A DNA stretch of 64,000 nucleotides from CAHJXF01 sp038240015 (GCA_038240015.1 JBBSEF010000009.1:1-64000); one strand, 5' to 3'; shown: positions 9,508 through 18,795, counted from the stretch's first letter. A program made the numbers and translations. The notes: generated by a model not told the origin, from the letters alone.

Positions 9508-10716
9508 CTACCGATACATCCACTCGCGCGTCATCGGAAACGGATTCATCGCGGGGCTGCCGAGCTTGCACGCGAGCATCTGGTGGATGTTCATCCAGTT
9601 TTCGCGAAACCCGTAGGCGCTGCCGGCCAGATAAACGCGCCAGATGCGATAGCGTTTTTCACCCGCGATTGCGCATGCCTCAGCCGGCTTCGCGTCGATG
9701 CGATGCGCCCAATGCGTCAACGTCTTCGCGTAATGGCGACGCAGCGATTCCGCATCGACCACTTCGAAGCCCTCGTTCGCCATCGCGCGCATCACGTCGC
9801 TCACATGCGGCAAATCGCCATCGGGGAAAACGTACTTGTCGATGAAGTCGCCAGCACCGCGGCCGACCTGACGACGATCGGGATTGGTGGCGGTAATACC
9901 ATGCATCAGCAGCGCGCCGCCGTCCTTCAACAGCGCATGCATCTTCGCAAAATAGAGCGGCAGGTTCTTCATGCCCACGTGTTCGAACATGCCGACGCTG
10001 ACGATCTTGTCGTAGCCGCCGACTTCGGACACGTCGCGATAGTCCTGAAGGCGCACCTCGCAACGCGATGACAGCCCGAGCTCGTCGATCCGTCCTTTCG
10101 CATACGCATATTGATTTTGCGAAAGAGTGACGCCGACGGCGTGTGCCCCGCGCTGCGCCGCGCGAATGATCATCGCGCCCCAACCGCATCCGACGTCGAG
10201 CAACCGATCGCCTTGCCTCAACTGAATCTTGTTGAGGATGTGATCGAGCTTGTTCTGTTGCGCCTGATCGAGCGTGTCGTCATCGTGTTTGAAATAGGCG
10301 CACGAATAGATCAGGTTCGAATCGAGAAAGAGCTTGTAGAAATCGTTCGAGACGTCGTAGTGATACTCGATCTTTTCCTTGTCGCGCGCGCGGGTGTGCG
10401 AAAGCAGGCGCGCCAGCAGTCCCGCGTCGGTCTTGGTGAAATCTTCGCCGCCGGTGGCGTTCGACAGACGAACGCCGACGTCGAGAATTTCGTCGATCGG
10501 CCCGATGAGATCGATTTCGCCTTCGACATAAGCGGTACCGAGATGACCGAGGGTCGGATTCATCAGCGCCCGAACCGAGCGTAGCGACTTGAGCCGCATC
10601 AACACGCGCGCACCAGGACTTTTCTCGATGCGTCGCCCCGACGGCAATTCGATCGCGAGCGGCAGGTCGTCGCCCGCACGAGAAAAGATCCAACGTTCCA
10701 GTCGGGATTCGAGCAT
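9508..10716 (-). CDS. cfa: cyclopropane-fatty-acyl-phospholipid synthase
   Basis: SAM-dependent enzyme that adds a methylene bridge to unsaturated acyl chains of membrane lipids. 402 aa from ATG 10716, which has GGAG 6 nt upstream; a longer upstream frame is unlikely. N-terminal lipid-binding part ~1-120; then the methyltransferase with 'LLDVGCGWGAMIIRAAQRG' (SAM site), 'VGVTLSQNQYAYAK', 'YDKIVSVGMFEHVG' and 'FIDKYVFPDGDLPHVS', all standard for Cfa. It faces the buf operon. Confidence 0.93.
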   Translation of the reverse strand: MLESRLERWIFSRAGDDLPLAIELPSGRRIEKSPGARVLMRLKSLRSVRALMNPTLGHLGTAYVEGEIDLIGPIDEILDVGVRLSNATGGEDFTKTDAGLLARLLSHTRARDKEKIEYHYDVSNDFYKLFLDSNLIYSCAYFKHDDDTLDQAQQNKLDHILNKIQLRQGDRLLDVGCGWGAMIIRAAQRGAHAVGVTLSQNQYAYAKGRIDELGLSSRCEVRLQDYRDVSEVGGYDKIVSVGMFEHVGMKNLPLYFAKMHALLKDGGALLMHGITATNPDRRQVGRGAGDFIDKYVFPDGDLPHVSDVMRAMANEGFEVVDAESLRRHYAKTLTHWAHRIDAKPAEACAIAGEKRYRIWRVYLAGSAYGFRENWMNIHQMLACKLGSPAMNPFPMTREWMYR

Positions 10717-10887
10717 TGACCTCTCCAAGTCGCCAGCCGTGAGCGAGACCACGCGAAGATTGTATCGACCCGCGGCGACGGAGCCAATCAAATTGCATTG
10801 CCCATCATTCGCGATGCACCGCGGACAGACCAAGGCCGAGAGGTTTGTTTCCGCAAACGCCTTTGATGGATAATCGCGCCCTCGATT

Positions 10888-10974
10888 GCCGAGATGGCGG
10901 AATAGGTAGACGCACGGGACTCAAAATCCCGCGGTGGCAACACCATGGGGGTTCGATTCCCCCTCTCGGCACCA
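10888..10974 (+). tRNA. tRNA-Leu (anticodon CAA)
   Basis: Acceptor GCCGAGA (10888-10894) pairs with TCTCGGC (10964-10970), followed by ACCA. Anticodon stem CGGGA/TCCCG encloses CTCAAAA with anticodon CAA at 10922-10924. A long variable arm (class II) and the TTCGATT T-loop are present. The CCA is encoded. The 130 bp behind it hold a small GCGAAGC/GCTTCGC hairpin and no gene. Confidence 0.96.
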
Positions 10975-11106
10975 AGAATGATCGATACGGAAAGCGAAGC
11001 GCAGCTTCGCGCGGGGGAATCGAAAGGTTCGGCTTGCAATCCGAACCGGGGTCGCGGAACGTGACCGATTCCCTTCTCAGTATTACTACATCACGATGGC
11101 GTCACG

Positions 11107-11547
11107 ATGCCCATCTCATCCGCTCTCAACGCCATCTGTGACCTGCTCAAGCGAGAGACGGGATTGCCCGCGCAAACGGGCTTGCCGCGCGGCACGAAAG
11201 AAGGTCTTTACGTCTGGCCCTACCGGCTCGTGCTGACCGAAGCGCGCGCGACGTCGCCGCGCCCTGCCGGCACACCTCCAGAATCTCCGGGAGTGTCGCT
11301 GGACATTCCGCTTCTGGTGCTGGCTCGTCCTGCATTTGCAGAGTCCGGGCTCAACGCTCTGGATGCGGCTCTGCGTGCACTGATGCAAAACCCGGTCATC
11401 GCGTTTCCCGCGGGCCGGGTCCAGGTCATGCTGGACTCACGGCTAGGCATTGCCGACCTCATCGCACTATTTGCGGCGGCCCGCATGCAGCCCAGCCTTG
11501 CGCTCGAATTCGTGGCGAGAGCGACGGTCACGAATGCTGACCCGTGA
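11107..11547 (+). CDS. hypothetical protein, distantly Pvc16/DUF4255-like
   Basis: 146-aa soluble protein. The pattern 'ICDLLKRETG' at the start, a conserved-looking 'VWPYRLVLTEARATS' strand, a Pro-rich linker, and 'LNALDAALRALMQNPVI' recall the DUF4255/Pvc16 N-terminal domain of contractile-tail loci, but the match is weak and no tail genes are near. It sits alone after tRNA-Leu, with the next gene starting 11 nt downstream. Coding is likely because the frame is clean and begins with a plausible ATG. Function unknown. Confidence 0.55.
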   Translation: MPISSALNAICDLLKRETGLPAQTGLPRGTKEGLYVWPYRLVLTEARATSPRPAGTPPESPGVSLDIPLLVLARPAFAESGLNALDAALRALMQNPVIAFPAGRVQVMLDSRLGIADLIALFAAARMQPSLALEFVARATVTNADP

Positions 11548-11558
11548 ATTGACGGTCC

Positions 11559-11906
11559 ATGAAATTGTCCGACGCGCGTCGCCATGCGCTGTCGCTTCCC
11601 GAAGCGACCGAAGAGCCGCACTTCCATTTCTCTTCGTTTCGCGTGCGAGGAAAAATCTTCGCGACGGTACCGCCCGAAGAGATGTATTTGCATCTGTTCG
11701 TCGATGAGGCGACACGCGAGGCCGCGCTCGCGACCGAGGCCGCATTCGTCGAGAAGCTCCTCTGGGGCGGCAAGGTCAGAGGATTGCGCCTGACGCTCGC
11801 AACCGCGAAGCCCGCGATCGTCAAGCATCTGCTGGACGAAGCGTGGCGCCACAAGGCGCCGAAGACGCTTGCGAATGCGTTTCACACGTCGAGAGTCGGG
11901 AAGTGA
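11559..11906 (+). CDS. MmcQ/YjbR family protein
   Basis: 115-aa protein of the MmcQ/YjbR family (double-wing, DNA-binding-like fold). Typical features are the N-terminal 'LPEATEEPHFHFSSFRVRGKIFA' theme, split here over residues ~13-35, and the C-terminal 'VKHLLDEAWRHKAPKTLA'. Cellular role is not established for the family. The stop codon overlaps the GTG of the next gene. Confidence 0.8.
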   Translation: MKLSDARRHALSLPEATEEPHFHFSSFRVRGKIFATVPPEEMYLHLFVDEATREAALATEAAFVEKLLWGGKVRGLRLTLATAKPAIVKHLLDEAWRHKAPKTLANAFHTSRVGK

Positions 11907-12571
11907 CGCAAGCCCGCGCGCCGAATGCCGCCTTGCGCGCATACACGATCGCGATCGCGTCGGTCGGATGGTTCGCGATCGTGTTGCAGTTTGTCCTGTC
12001 GCTGCGACTCGCCGCGTCCAACGGCAAGAGCATGGCCGCGGGACTCGCGATCTATCTCGGCTACTTCACGGTCCTAACCAACATCCTCGTTGCGATCGCG
12101 CTGACCGCGCCGCTGGCCGCGCCAGAAACGAGAGCCGGCCGATTCTTTGCGCGACCCGGCGTCAACACCGCGATCGCCGCTTACATCGCGGTGGTCGGCA
12201 TCGCGTACTCGCTGCTGCTGCGGCACATCTGGAACCCGCAGGGCTGGCAACTTGGCGCCGACCGTCTGCTGCACGACGCGATGCCGATCCTGTTTCTAGT
12301 CTATTGGTGGGTCGCTACCCCGAAAAGCGGTTTGAGGTTAGCCCATATGCCGGTATGGCTGGTGTATCCGATCGGATACTTCGCGTATTCCATCGCACGT
12401 GGCGCGGCGACCGGCGTGTACGCGTATCCCTTCATCGATGTCTCAACGATCGGCTATGGGCAGGCGATGATCAACGCGCTGCTAGTGCTGGTCGCGTTCG
12501 TGGTGATCGCATCGGCGCTCATCCTGGTTTCAAGACTCGACCGCAACCGAGCCTCCATCGACTATCGCTGA
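11903..12571 (+). CDS. Pr6Pr family integral membrane protein
   Basis: 222-aa protein with about six membrane helices and the family's 'YFTVLTNILVA', 'LLRHIWNPQGWQ', 'LLHDAMPILFLVYWW' and 'YPIGYFAYSI' segments. The best start is GTG 11903, overlapping the preceding stop as GTGA; there is no better ATG except one inside the upstream gene. The family has no settled function. Confidence 0.75.
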   Translation: MTQARAPNAALRAYTIAIASVGWFAIVLQFVLSLRLAASNGKSMAAGLAIYLGYFTVLTNILVAIALTAPLAAPETRAGRFFARPGVNTAIAAYIAVVGIAYSLLLRHIWNPQGWQLGADRLLHDAMPILFLVYWWVATPKSGLRLAHMPVWLVYPIGYFAYSIARGAATGVYAYPFIDVSTIGYGQAMINALLVLVAFVVIASALILVSRLDRNRASIDYR

Positions 12572-12583
12572 CAGGGACAGGCC

Positions 12584-13000
12584 ATGACCACACGCGCTGG
12601 CGGTACCTTCGACGTCAAGTTGTCCGCACAAGAGCTGCACGATGCGGGCGTGGCAACGACGCTATTGGGCATGTCGCGCATGTCCCTGGCCAAGCGCTTT
12701 CACGGCGACCTCGAAGGCACGAGCGTGGGCGAGATGCTCGCGGCAGGAACTGCGACCAAAGGCTCGGCGGGATACGTTGCGATCGAACGCGTCGAGGGAA
12801 CGCTGCATGGACGCAAGGGCTCCTTCGTCCTGCAGCACAGCGGCACGATGAATCGCGGCGCGCCCACGCTTTCGGTGACGGTAGTGCCCGACTCGGGCAC
12901 CGAAGAACTTGCGGGACTCGCGGGAAAGCTCGACATCGACATCGTCGAAAGCAAACACTTCTACACGTTCGATTACACGCTCGACGAAAACAACGCTTGA
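12584..13000 (+). CDS. DUF3224 domain protein
   Basis: 138-aa soluble beta-barrel-like protein of the DUF3224 family: 'GTFDVKLSAQ' at the start, 'LAKRFHGDLEGTSVGEML', 'ERVEGTLHGRKGSFVLQHSG', 'VTVVPDSGTEELAGLAGKL'. Cytoplasmic, function unknown. AGGGACAGG lies just upstream as a possible ribosome-binding region. It is 12 nt behind the Pr6Pr gene and 15 nt before the next, so probably in the same operon. Confidence 0.8.
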   Translation: MTTRAGGTFDVKLSAQELHDAGVATTLLGMSRMSLAKRFHGDLEGTSVGEMLAAGTATKGSAGYVAIERVEGTLHGRKGSFVLQHSGTMNRGAPTLSVTVVPDSGTEELAGLAGKLDIDIVESKHFYTFDYTLDENNA

Positions 13001-13015
13001 ACGAAGCCGCATGAC

Positions 13016-13420
13016 ATGGCCGGTCATTCGGGGACGCCGCTCGCGAAGAAACTCGGCATCGCCGCAGGCGCTCGTGTCGTGGCGATCGATGAGCCGCGGA
13101 CCTATGGCGCCTTGCTCGAGCCGTTGCCCGCATCGGTGCGCTTCGACACCGCAGTCGACGACGCAACCGATCTGGTGCATCTCTTCGTCAAGCAGCGGTC
13201 CGTGCTCGAAACCGCATTGACGAGCTATCGCAAGACGCTCGCGCCGCACGCGGTCGTATGGGTGTCGTGGCCCAAGAAGGCTTCGAAGGTCGTCACCGAC
13301 ATCACCGAGAACGTGATTCGCGAAATCGCGCTGCCGCTCGGCTTCGTCGACGTAAAGGTATGCGCGATAGACGAGGTGTGGTCGGGCCTGAAGCTTGTAG
13401 TTCGCAAGTCATTGCGCTGA
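13016..13420 (+). CDS. DUF3052 family protein
   Basis: 134-aa small cytoplasmic protein of the DUF3052 family, recognised by 'AGHSGTPLAKKLGI' at the N-terminus, 'VHLFVKQRS', 'WVSWPKKASKVVTDITEN' and the closing 'VKVCAIDEVWSGLKLVVRK'. Function unknown. Same strand and close spacing to the DUF3224 gene upstream. Confidence 0.8.
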   Translation: MAGHSGTPLAKKLGIAAGARVVAIDEPRTYGALLEPLPASVRFDTAVDDATDLVHLFVKQRSVLETALTSYRKTLAPHAVVWVSWPKKASKVVTDITENVIREIALPLGFVDVKVCAIDEVWSGLKLVVRKSLR

Positions 13421-13486
13421 TCGTGCCGGGCCTTTTCGCACATAGGTAAAATGCTCGGCTCACCCACGCACGCTGGAGACCACATC

Positions 13487-14473
13487 ATGTCCATGGACGA
13501 CCGCGACGGCTTCATCTGGAAAGACGGCAAGCTCGTCGATTGGCGCGACGCGACCATCCACGTGCTCACGCACACCCTGCACTACGGCATGGGCGTGTTC
13601 GAAGGCGTGCGCGCCTACAAGCAGGCTGACGGATCGACCGCGATCTTTCGTCTCGACGATCACACCAAGCGTCTATTGAACAGCGCCAAGATCTTCCAGA
13701 TGAAGATCCCGTTCGATCACAAGACGCTCGCTGAAGCGCAGAAAGAAGTCGTGCGCGTCAACCAGCTCGAGAGTGCCTACATCCGCCCGCTCGTCTGGAT
13801 CGGCTCCGAGAAACTGGGCGTGGCCGCCAAGGGCAACACGATTCACGTCGCGATTGCAGCGTGGCCGTGGGGCGCGTATCTGGGCGAAGACGGGATCACA
13901 AAAGGCATCCGTGTGAAGACGTCGTCGTTCACGCACCATCACTCCAACATCACGATGTGCAAGGCCAAGGCGGTGGGCAACTACACCGTGTCGATCCTCT
14001 CGAACCAGGAAGCGACCAACGACGGCTACGAAGAAGCGATGCTGCTCGATCCCGAAGGCTACGTGTGTCAGGGCTCGGGCGAGAACGTGTTTCTGGTGAT
14101 CGACGGCAAGCTCTTCACGCCCGATCTCTCGGGCGGTGCGCTCGACGGCATCACGCGCCAGACCGTGATGACGCTCGCCAACGAGTTCGGCATTCCGGTG
14201 GCGGAGAAACGCATAACGCGCGACGAGTTCTACATCGCCGACGAAGCCTTCTTCACCGGCACCGCGGCCGAGGTCACGCCGATACGCGAACTCGACGGCC
14301 GGCCGATCGGCGAGGGTGCGCGTGGCCCGATCACCGAGAAATTGCAGAGCGCATTCTTCGACATCGTCAACGGAAAGAATCCGAAATACGCCTCGTGGCT
14401 CACCAAGGTCGATGAGCCCAAGGCGCGAGTCGATGTGCGAGAGCCGACGCCGCTGCGCAAGACCGGATCATGA
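13487..14473 (+). CDS. ilvE: branched-chain amino acid aminotransferase
   Basis: Class IV PLP aminotransferase for the last step of Leu, Ile and Val synthesis. 328 aa from ATG 13487, which has GGAG 8 nt upstream; an ATG at 13493 is the alternative. Landmarks are 'HTLHYGMGVFEGVRAY' (~29-44), the PLP lysine near K161 in 'MCKAKAVGNY', 'EAMLLDPEGYVCQGSGENVF', and 'FTGTAAEVTPIRELDGR'. The stop overlaps the zinc-finger gene (ATGA), the usual order in Burkholderiales. Confidence 0.94.
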   Translation: MSMDDRDGFIWKDGKLVDWRDATIHVLTHTLHYGMGVFEGVRAYKQADGSTAIFRLDDHTKRLLNSAKIFQMKIPFDHKTLAEAQKEVVRVNQLESAYIRPLVWIGSEKLGVAAKGNTIHVAIAAWPWGAYLGEDGITKGIRVKTSSFTHHHSNITMCKAKAVGNYTVSILSNQEATNDGYEEAMLLDPEGYVCQGSGENVFLVIDGKLFTPDLSGGALDGITRQTVMTLANEFGIPVAEKRITRDEFYIADEAFFTGTAAEVTPIRELDGRPIGEGARGPITEKLQSAFFDIVNGKNPKYASWLTKVDEPKARVDVREPTPLRKTGS

Positions 14474-14676
14474 GCGCGACCGCATCGACCTCGAACACGT
14501 CGCACATCGAACTCGAAGGCAAGGACCTGCCGGCTTTTTGCCCGAACCCGAAGATGGCGCTGTGGAACCATCATCCGCGCATCTACCTCGATGTCGCGCC
14601 CACGGGTGAAGCGATGTGTCCGTATTGCGGCACGCGCTATCGATTGAAGCCGGGCAGCGTGGTTCGCGCGCATTGA
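14470..14676 (+). CDS. CHCC zinc-finger protein
   Basis: 68-aa protein with the zf-CHCC pattern: C24, H35, C50 and C53 ('MCPYCGTRY'). The domain is related to the small zinc subunit of respiratory complex I (NDUFS6 type). In Burkholderiales it stands between ilvE and waaF, as here. Start ATG overlaps the ilvE stop by 4 nt. Cytoplasmic zinc binding is clear; role unknown. Confidence 0.88.
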   Translation: MSATASTSNTSHIELEGKDLPAFCPNPKMALWNHHPRIYLDVAPTGEAMCPYCGTRYRLKPGSVVRAH

Positions 14677-14713
14677 TGCCCGCATTGAAGCGCTGAGTGA
14701 ACGCCATCGGGTC

Positions 14714-15880
14714 ATGAAGACCCTCGTCGTCGCACCCAACTGGATCGGCGACGCCTTGATGGCGCAGCCGCTCCTGACGCTGCTCAAGCGCGACGATCCA
14801 GCCCAATGCATGGTTGCGCTCGCGCCGCGTTGGGTCGCCCCTGCGCTGGCCGCAATGCCCGAGGTCGACGACGTGATCGCCACCGATCTCGCGCACGGCG
14901 CGCTGCAATGGTCGGCGCGACGCGCGCTTGCGAAGGACATCGCGGCACAAGAGTTCGATCGCGTCTTTATTCTTCCCAACAGTTTCAAGTCGGCGCTGAT
15001 CCCGTGGCTTGCGCACATTCCGGAACGCATCGGCTATCGCGGCGAAGCGCGTTACGCGCTGGTCAATCGGCGTGCAGCAGGTCCCGATGCATCGCACGCG
15101 ATGAGCGCGCGCTATGCGGCGCTTGCGGGTAGGGTGGGCGTCGCGTCGCCGATGCAGTTGCCAACGCCGCGTCTGGTGGTCGATGAGGCTGCGATCGCGG
15201 CCACGCGCGCGCGCTTCGGACTCGATCGCGCGAACGAGATGATCGCGCTATGTCCCGGCGCCGAGTACGGTCCCGCCAAGCGCTGGCCTGCGCAGCATTT
15301 CGCATCGCTCGCACGATCGCTGCTCGCGCAACGGCACGATGCGCATGTCCTGCTGCTTGGCGGCAAGGGTGATCGCGCGATCGCAGACGACATCGTGGCG
15401 ATGGTCATCGGTGGAAATGCGTCGGCAAGCACGTCAGAGCGTGCATCGTCGAGTGCGTCGTCACCGCTGTCGTCCCGCCTGCACAACCTCGCGGGCGCGA
15501 CCGATCTCGGCGAAGCGATCGCACTGATCGCGTCGTCGGCCGAGGTCGTCAGCAACGACTCGGGTTTGATGCACGTCGCCGCCGCGCTGTCGCGCCCGCA
15601 GGTCGCCATTTTCGGTTCGAGCGATCCGCGGCATACGCCGCCGCTGTCGCCGGCGGCGAAGACCTTGTGGCTGCATCTGGATTGCAGCCCCTGCCTCGAG
15701 CGGACGTGTCCGTTGGGACACCTCAATTGCCTGGTCGAGATCACGCCCCGGCGCGTGCTCGATTCGATGCAGAATGGCGCGCCGCTTCACCCACCGATCG
15801 ACGCGTCGATCTATGCACCGATTGACGCGCAGATCCACTCCCCGACCCCATCGCGCATTCACCCATCAGCGCGCACATAG
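14714..15880 (+). CDS. waaF: lipopolysaccharide heptosyltransferase II
   Basis: GT9 glycosyltransferase adding the second heptose to the LPS inner core. 388 aa: 'VVAPNWIGDALMAQPLL' at the N-terminus, acceptor domain, then the ADP-heptose site with 'ALCPGAEYGPAKRWP', 'SNDSGLMHVAAAL' and 'ALFGSSDPRHTPPLS'-like text near 295-310. Two local oddities: a Ser/Ala-rich insertion near residues 236-252 and a ~30-residue low-complexity tail of Ile/Pro/His repeats that the family lacks. Shows the organism makes heptose-containing LPS. Confidence 0.93.
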   Translation: MKTLVVAPNWIGDALMAQPLLTLLKRDDPAQCMVALAPRWVAPALAAMPEVDDVIATDLAHGALQWSARRALAKDIAAQEFDRVFILPNSFKSALIPWLAHIPERIGYRGEARYALVNRRAAGPDASHAMSARYAALAGRVGVASPMQLPTPRLVVDEAAIAATRARFGLDRANEMIALCPGAEYGPAKRWPAQHFASLARSLLAQRHDAHVLLLGGKGDRAIADDIVAMVIGGNASASTSERASSSASSPLSSRLHNLAGATDLGEAIALIASSAEVVSNDSGLMHVAAALSRPQVAIFGSSDPRHTPPLSPAAKTLWLHLDCSPCLERTCPLGHLNCLVEITPRRVLDSMQNGAPLHPPIDASIYAPIDAQIHSPTPSRIHPSART

Positions 15881-15899
15881 CAAGCTGCGTCCGCACACC

Positions 15900-16370
15900 A
15901 TGGCCAAACTCAAGAGCCTTTATGCCACGCCCGAAACCGTCGAGCAGGCGTTCTACGACGCCCTCGAGGCGGGCGATACGGACGCGTTGATGAGCGTGTG
16001 GTCCGATGAAGACGAGATCGTGTGCATCCATCCCGGCGGCCCGCGGCTGGTCGGCCCCCTTGCGATTGCGGCCTCGTGGCGCGAGATCCTTTCGAACGGG
16101 CCGATCAGTGTGCGGCCTTCCGATCCGCAAGTCCTTCAGGGCTCGCTGGTGTCGGTGCACAGCGTGCTGTCGCGCGTGCTGGCGCTGGTGCGAACCGAAG
16201 GCATGCCGGCCGGAATGCCGCAGTCCGCGCAGGCGATGGCCGTGAACATCCTTGTCACGCATGTGTTCTTCAAGGGCGCACAGGGATGGCGTCTGGTGCT
16301 GCATCACGCATCGGTCACACCGCAGGACGCCGTCTCCGGAACGGCGCCGACCTCAGAGACGTTGCATTGA
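15900..16370 (+). CDS. NTF2-like (SnoaL/YybH type) protein
   Basis: 156-aa cone-fold protein: 'TVEQAFYDALEAGDTDALMS', 'VWSDEDEIVCIHPGGPRLVG', a central barrel and C-terminal 'VTHVFFKGAQGWRLVLHHAS'. The family fold serves enzymes and binding proteins alike, so no reaction can be named. Start ATG 15900 sits just behind waaF; a longer frame upstream would overlap the low-complexity waaF tail. The stop overlaps the TTG of the next gene. Confidence 0.85.
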   Translation: MAKLKSLYATPETVEQAFYDALEAGDTDALMSVWSDEDEIVCIHPGGPRLVGPLAIAASWREILSNGPISVRPSDPQVLQGSLVSVHSVLSRVLALVRTEGMPAGMPQSAQAMAVNILVTHVFFKGAQGWRLVLHHASVTPQDAVSGTAPTSETLH

Positions 16371-17461
16371 CTTGGCGAGCGCACGCGACGGAGGACGCCT
16401 ATCGAGCGCCCTGGTGGTTGCGCGGCGCTCATCTGCAAACCATCGTGCCCGCGCTCTTCGCGAGGCGCTCCGATGTTCGCTATTCGCGCGAGCGCTGGGA
16501 TACCCCCGATGGCGACTTCGTCGACGTCGATCGGCTCGTATCCCGGGCGCAATCGCCGTCGCAGTTCCGTTCGGGGCCGCGCCCGAGTCACTATGCCCCG
16601 CCCGTGCTGGTGGTATTCCATGGGCTCGAAGGCAGCGCCGACAGCCGCTACGTGCGCGGCTTGATGGCCGCGGCGCAAGAACTCGGCTGGGACGGTATCG
16701 CGCCGCACTTTCGCGGCTGCGGCGGTTCGGCCAATCGCCTGCCGCGCTTCTATCACTCGGGCGATAGCGGCGAAGTCGATTGGGTGTTGAAGCGTGTGGC
16801 CGCCGAACGCAGATCAATGCGCGCATCAACGCGCACATCGACACCGTCACGCGACGCCCCGATATGCGCGGTCGGCATCTCGCTCGGCGGCAACATGCTG
16901 CTGAAGTGGCTCGGTGAGCGCGGCGCATCGGCACGCGAGATCGTCGCCGGTGCGGCGGCGATCTCGGCGCCGATGGATCTCGTGGCCAGCGGCGCCGCGC
17001 TCGGACGCGGCTTCACCCGAATCTATGCGCGCGTGTTCCTTCGTACCTTGAAAGCCAAGAGCCGCGCGAAGCTCGCTCGCTATCCAGACCTATTCGATCG
17101 CGCGCGCATGGAAGCCTCGCGCGACCTGCACGACTTCGACGACGTGGTGACGGGGCCGCTGCACGGCTTTCGCGATGCCGACGACTACTGGACGCGCGCA
17201 TCTAGCAAGCCGCTTCTCAAGCAGATCGCCGTGCCGACCCTGATCCTCAACGCGAAGAACGATCCCTTCCTGCCCGCCTTTGCATTGCCGACGCGCGACC
17301 AGGTCTCTTCGCAAGTCACGCTCGAATTCCCCGACGAAGGCGGACATGTGGGCTTCATGCATGCGGGGCGCGAGGCACACGAATGGATGCCGCGACGCGT
17401 GTTGCGGTTTCTCGCGTCGCAGGTCGAGCGCGGCACACCCGAGGCGCAATGCCTCGAGTGA
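16367..17461 (+). CDS. YheT-family alpha/beta hydrolase
   Basis: 364-aa hydrolase of the AB-hydrolase 4/YheT family: 'APWWLRGAHLQTIVPAL' near the start, 'VLVVFHGLEGSADSRY', 'FRGCGGSANRLPRFYHSGD', nucleophile elbow 'VGISLGGNMLLKWLGE', Asp in 'LILNAKNDPFLP', and His in 'PDEGGHVGFMHAG'. No ATG or GTG fits the front; TTG 16367 gives TTGA overlap with the preceding stop and the expected N-terminus. A short Ser/Arg/Thr-rich insertion precedes the nucleophile. Substrate unknown, probably esters. Confidence 0.85.
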   Translation: MTWRAHATEDAYRAPWWLRGAHLQTIVPALFARRSDVRYSRERWDTPDGDFVDVDRLVSRAQSPSQFRSGPRPSHYAPPVLVVFHGLEGSADSRYVRGLMAAAQELGWDGIAPHFRGCGGSANRLPRFYHSGDSGEVDWVLKRVAAERRSMRASTRTSTPSRDAPICAVGISLGGNMLLKWLGERGASAREIVAGAAAISAPMDLVASGAALGRGFTRIYARVFLRTLKAKSRAKLARYPDLFDRARMEASRDLHDFDDVVTGPLHGFRDADDYWTRASSKPLLKQIAVPTLILNAKNDPFLPAFALPTRDQVSSQVTLEFPDEGGHVGFMHAGREAHEWMPRRVLRFLASQVERGTPEAQCLE

Positions 17462-17477
17462 GGTGTTGCGTTTCTTC

Positions 17478-18734
17478 TTAGCTTGCGCTGCGCCGGCGCC
17501 ACCCCACCAGTGACGCGACACCCAGGCCGAGCAGTGCAAGCGTCGATGGTTCCGGCACATTCTGGAACACGGCGATGCATCCGTTCACGCAGAAAAGGTT
17601 GCCGGCGTTGGCGCCGAAGGGTACGAACACTTCGCCCGAGATCGGGTCGACCGATACCGAGTGATCGTTGGGCGTCGTCGCGATGCTTTGAAGAAACAGG
17701 TCCGAGGCGGCATCGACGATTCCAAGGATCGGGCCGCTCGGGTCGAAGCGGGCCGCGAGAAACCAGCGGTTGCTGGTGGGGTCGTACCAGACCTGGTCGT
17801 CTCCGCTCACCTGCGTGATCGACTTGACGAACACCGCGTTGCCGGTTTTCGTCGGGTCGAGGATGATCGACTGCCCCGCATTGCCGCAGCCGACCATCAG
17901 TTGCCCGTTCGACGCGGCGGCAAGGCCGGTCGGCGCGCAACTCGATATGCCGAACGAGGCGAAGTCGATCGTGCGCAGCACGGCGCCCGTCGCAGGATCG
18001 ATTTCGACAACCCCGCCGGGGTTGCTGGCATCGTTACCGATCTGCACGATGGAAAGATAAAACTTGTGCGTGACGGCGTCGTAGTCGGAGGCCTCGATGC
18101 CGGCGCCCGCGATCGGCGTGTTGTTCGTTCCATCGAACGTGATTTTCTTGATGACTTGACCCTGCGTCGGCGACCCCGGCTTGGTATCGATCAACGACGC
18201 GAAGGCCGCGCCCGGCGCGGCGTTGTTCGCCGCGAGGATACGGTTGGTGTTCGGGTCGAACGACATCTCATCCACGCGATTCTGATCCGGCGTACCGGTG
18301 GCCAGCGTCAGAAACTGCGGATTGTTGTTGGGCGCGGCGATGGTGAAACCCAGCAGCGTGCTCGGCCCGTTCCCCGCGTAGACCTGATGCTGGCCCGGCA
18401 AATTGATGACCTGGACGCCATCCGGCCCGGACGTGTCGTTGCTCGCCTGTTGGCCACTGAACAAGTGGCCGCTGCCGCCGATTCGGCCAACGAACGTATT
18501 CGTCACGGCCGAGAAAATATCGACCGAAGCATTCGAGCGATCGGCAAGGTAGTCGAGCTGCGTCAACGGATCGAAATAGCTGATGTCGTAGGTGACGAAT
18601 TTGCCGCCGGCCGTGTTGTCGGCGCTTGCCGGGACGGCGATAAGGGTCTTCAGGACATAGGCGGCAGTCGCGGCAGCCGGTGCGACTGCGATACCGAATG
18701 CCACGAGCCCGAGTGATAACGATCTGAGTCTCAT
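17478..18734 (-). CDS. PEP-CTERM sorted, secreted propeller-like protein
   Basis: 418 aa. N-terminal signal peptide (~1-26, 'LSLGLVAFGIAVAPAAATA'); body with repeats of short beta-strand motifs such as 'NRILAANNAAPG', 'SNRWFLAARFDPSG' and 'VSVDPISGEVFVPFG', suggesting a propeller. It closes with the PEP-CTERM sorting signal: 'VPEPSTLALLGLGVASL' helix and 'GWRRRSAS'. Such proteins are cleaved by exosortase and go to the surface or matrix in EPS-forming bacteria; no exosortase is in this window. Start 18734 has GGAG 8 nt upstream. Likely sigma-54 controlled. Confidence 0.88.
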   Translation of the reverse strand: MRLRSLSLGLVAFGIAVAPAAATAAYVLKTLIAVPASADNTAGGKFVTYDISYFDPLTQLDYLADRSNASVDIFSAVTNTFVGRIGGSGHLFSGQQASNDTSGPDGVQVINLPGQHQVYAGNGPSTLLGFTIAAPNNNPQFLTLATGTPDQNRVDEMSFDPNTNRILAANNAAPGAAFASLIDTKPGSPTQGQVIKKITFDGTNNTPIAGAGIEASDYDAVTHKFYLSIVQIGNDASNPGGVVEIDPATGAVLRTIDFASFGISSCAPTGLAAASNGQLMVGCGNAGQSIILDPTKTGNAVFVKSITQVSGDDQVWYDPTSNRWFLAARFDPSGPILGIVDAASDLFLQSIATTPNDHSVSVDPISGEVFVPFGANAGNLFCVNGCIAVFQNVPEPSTLALLGLGVASLVGWRRRSAS

Positions 18735-18795
18735 GTGCTTGCTCCTCGAATTGGTTTTGACCGACGCTCGGAATTTCGGGCGAGGATTGCCACAA

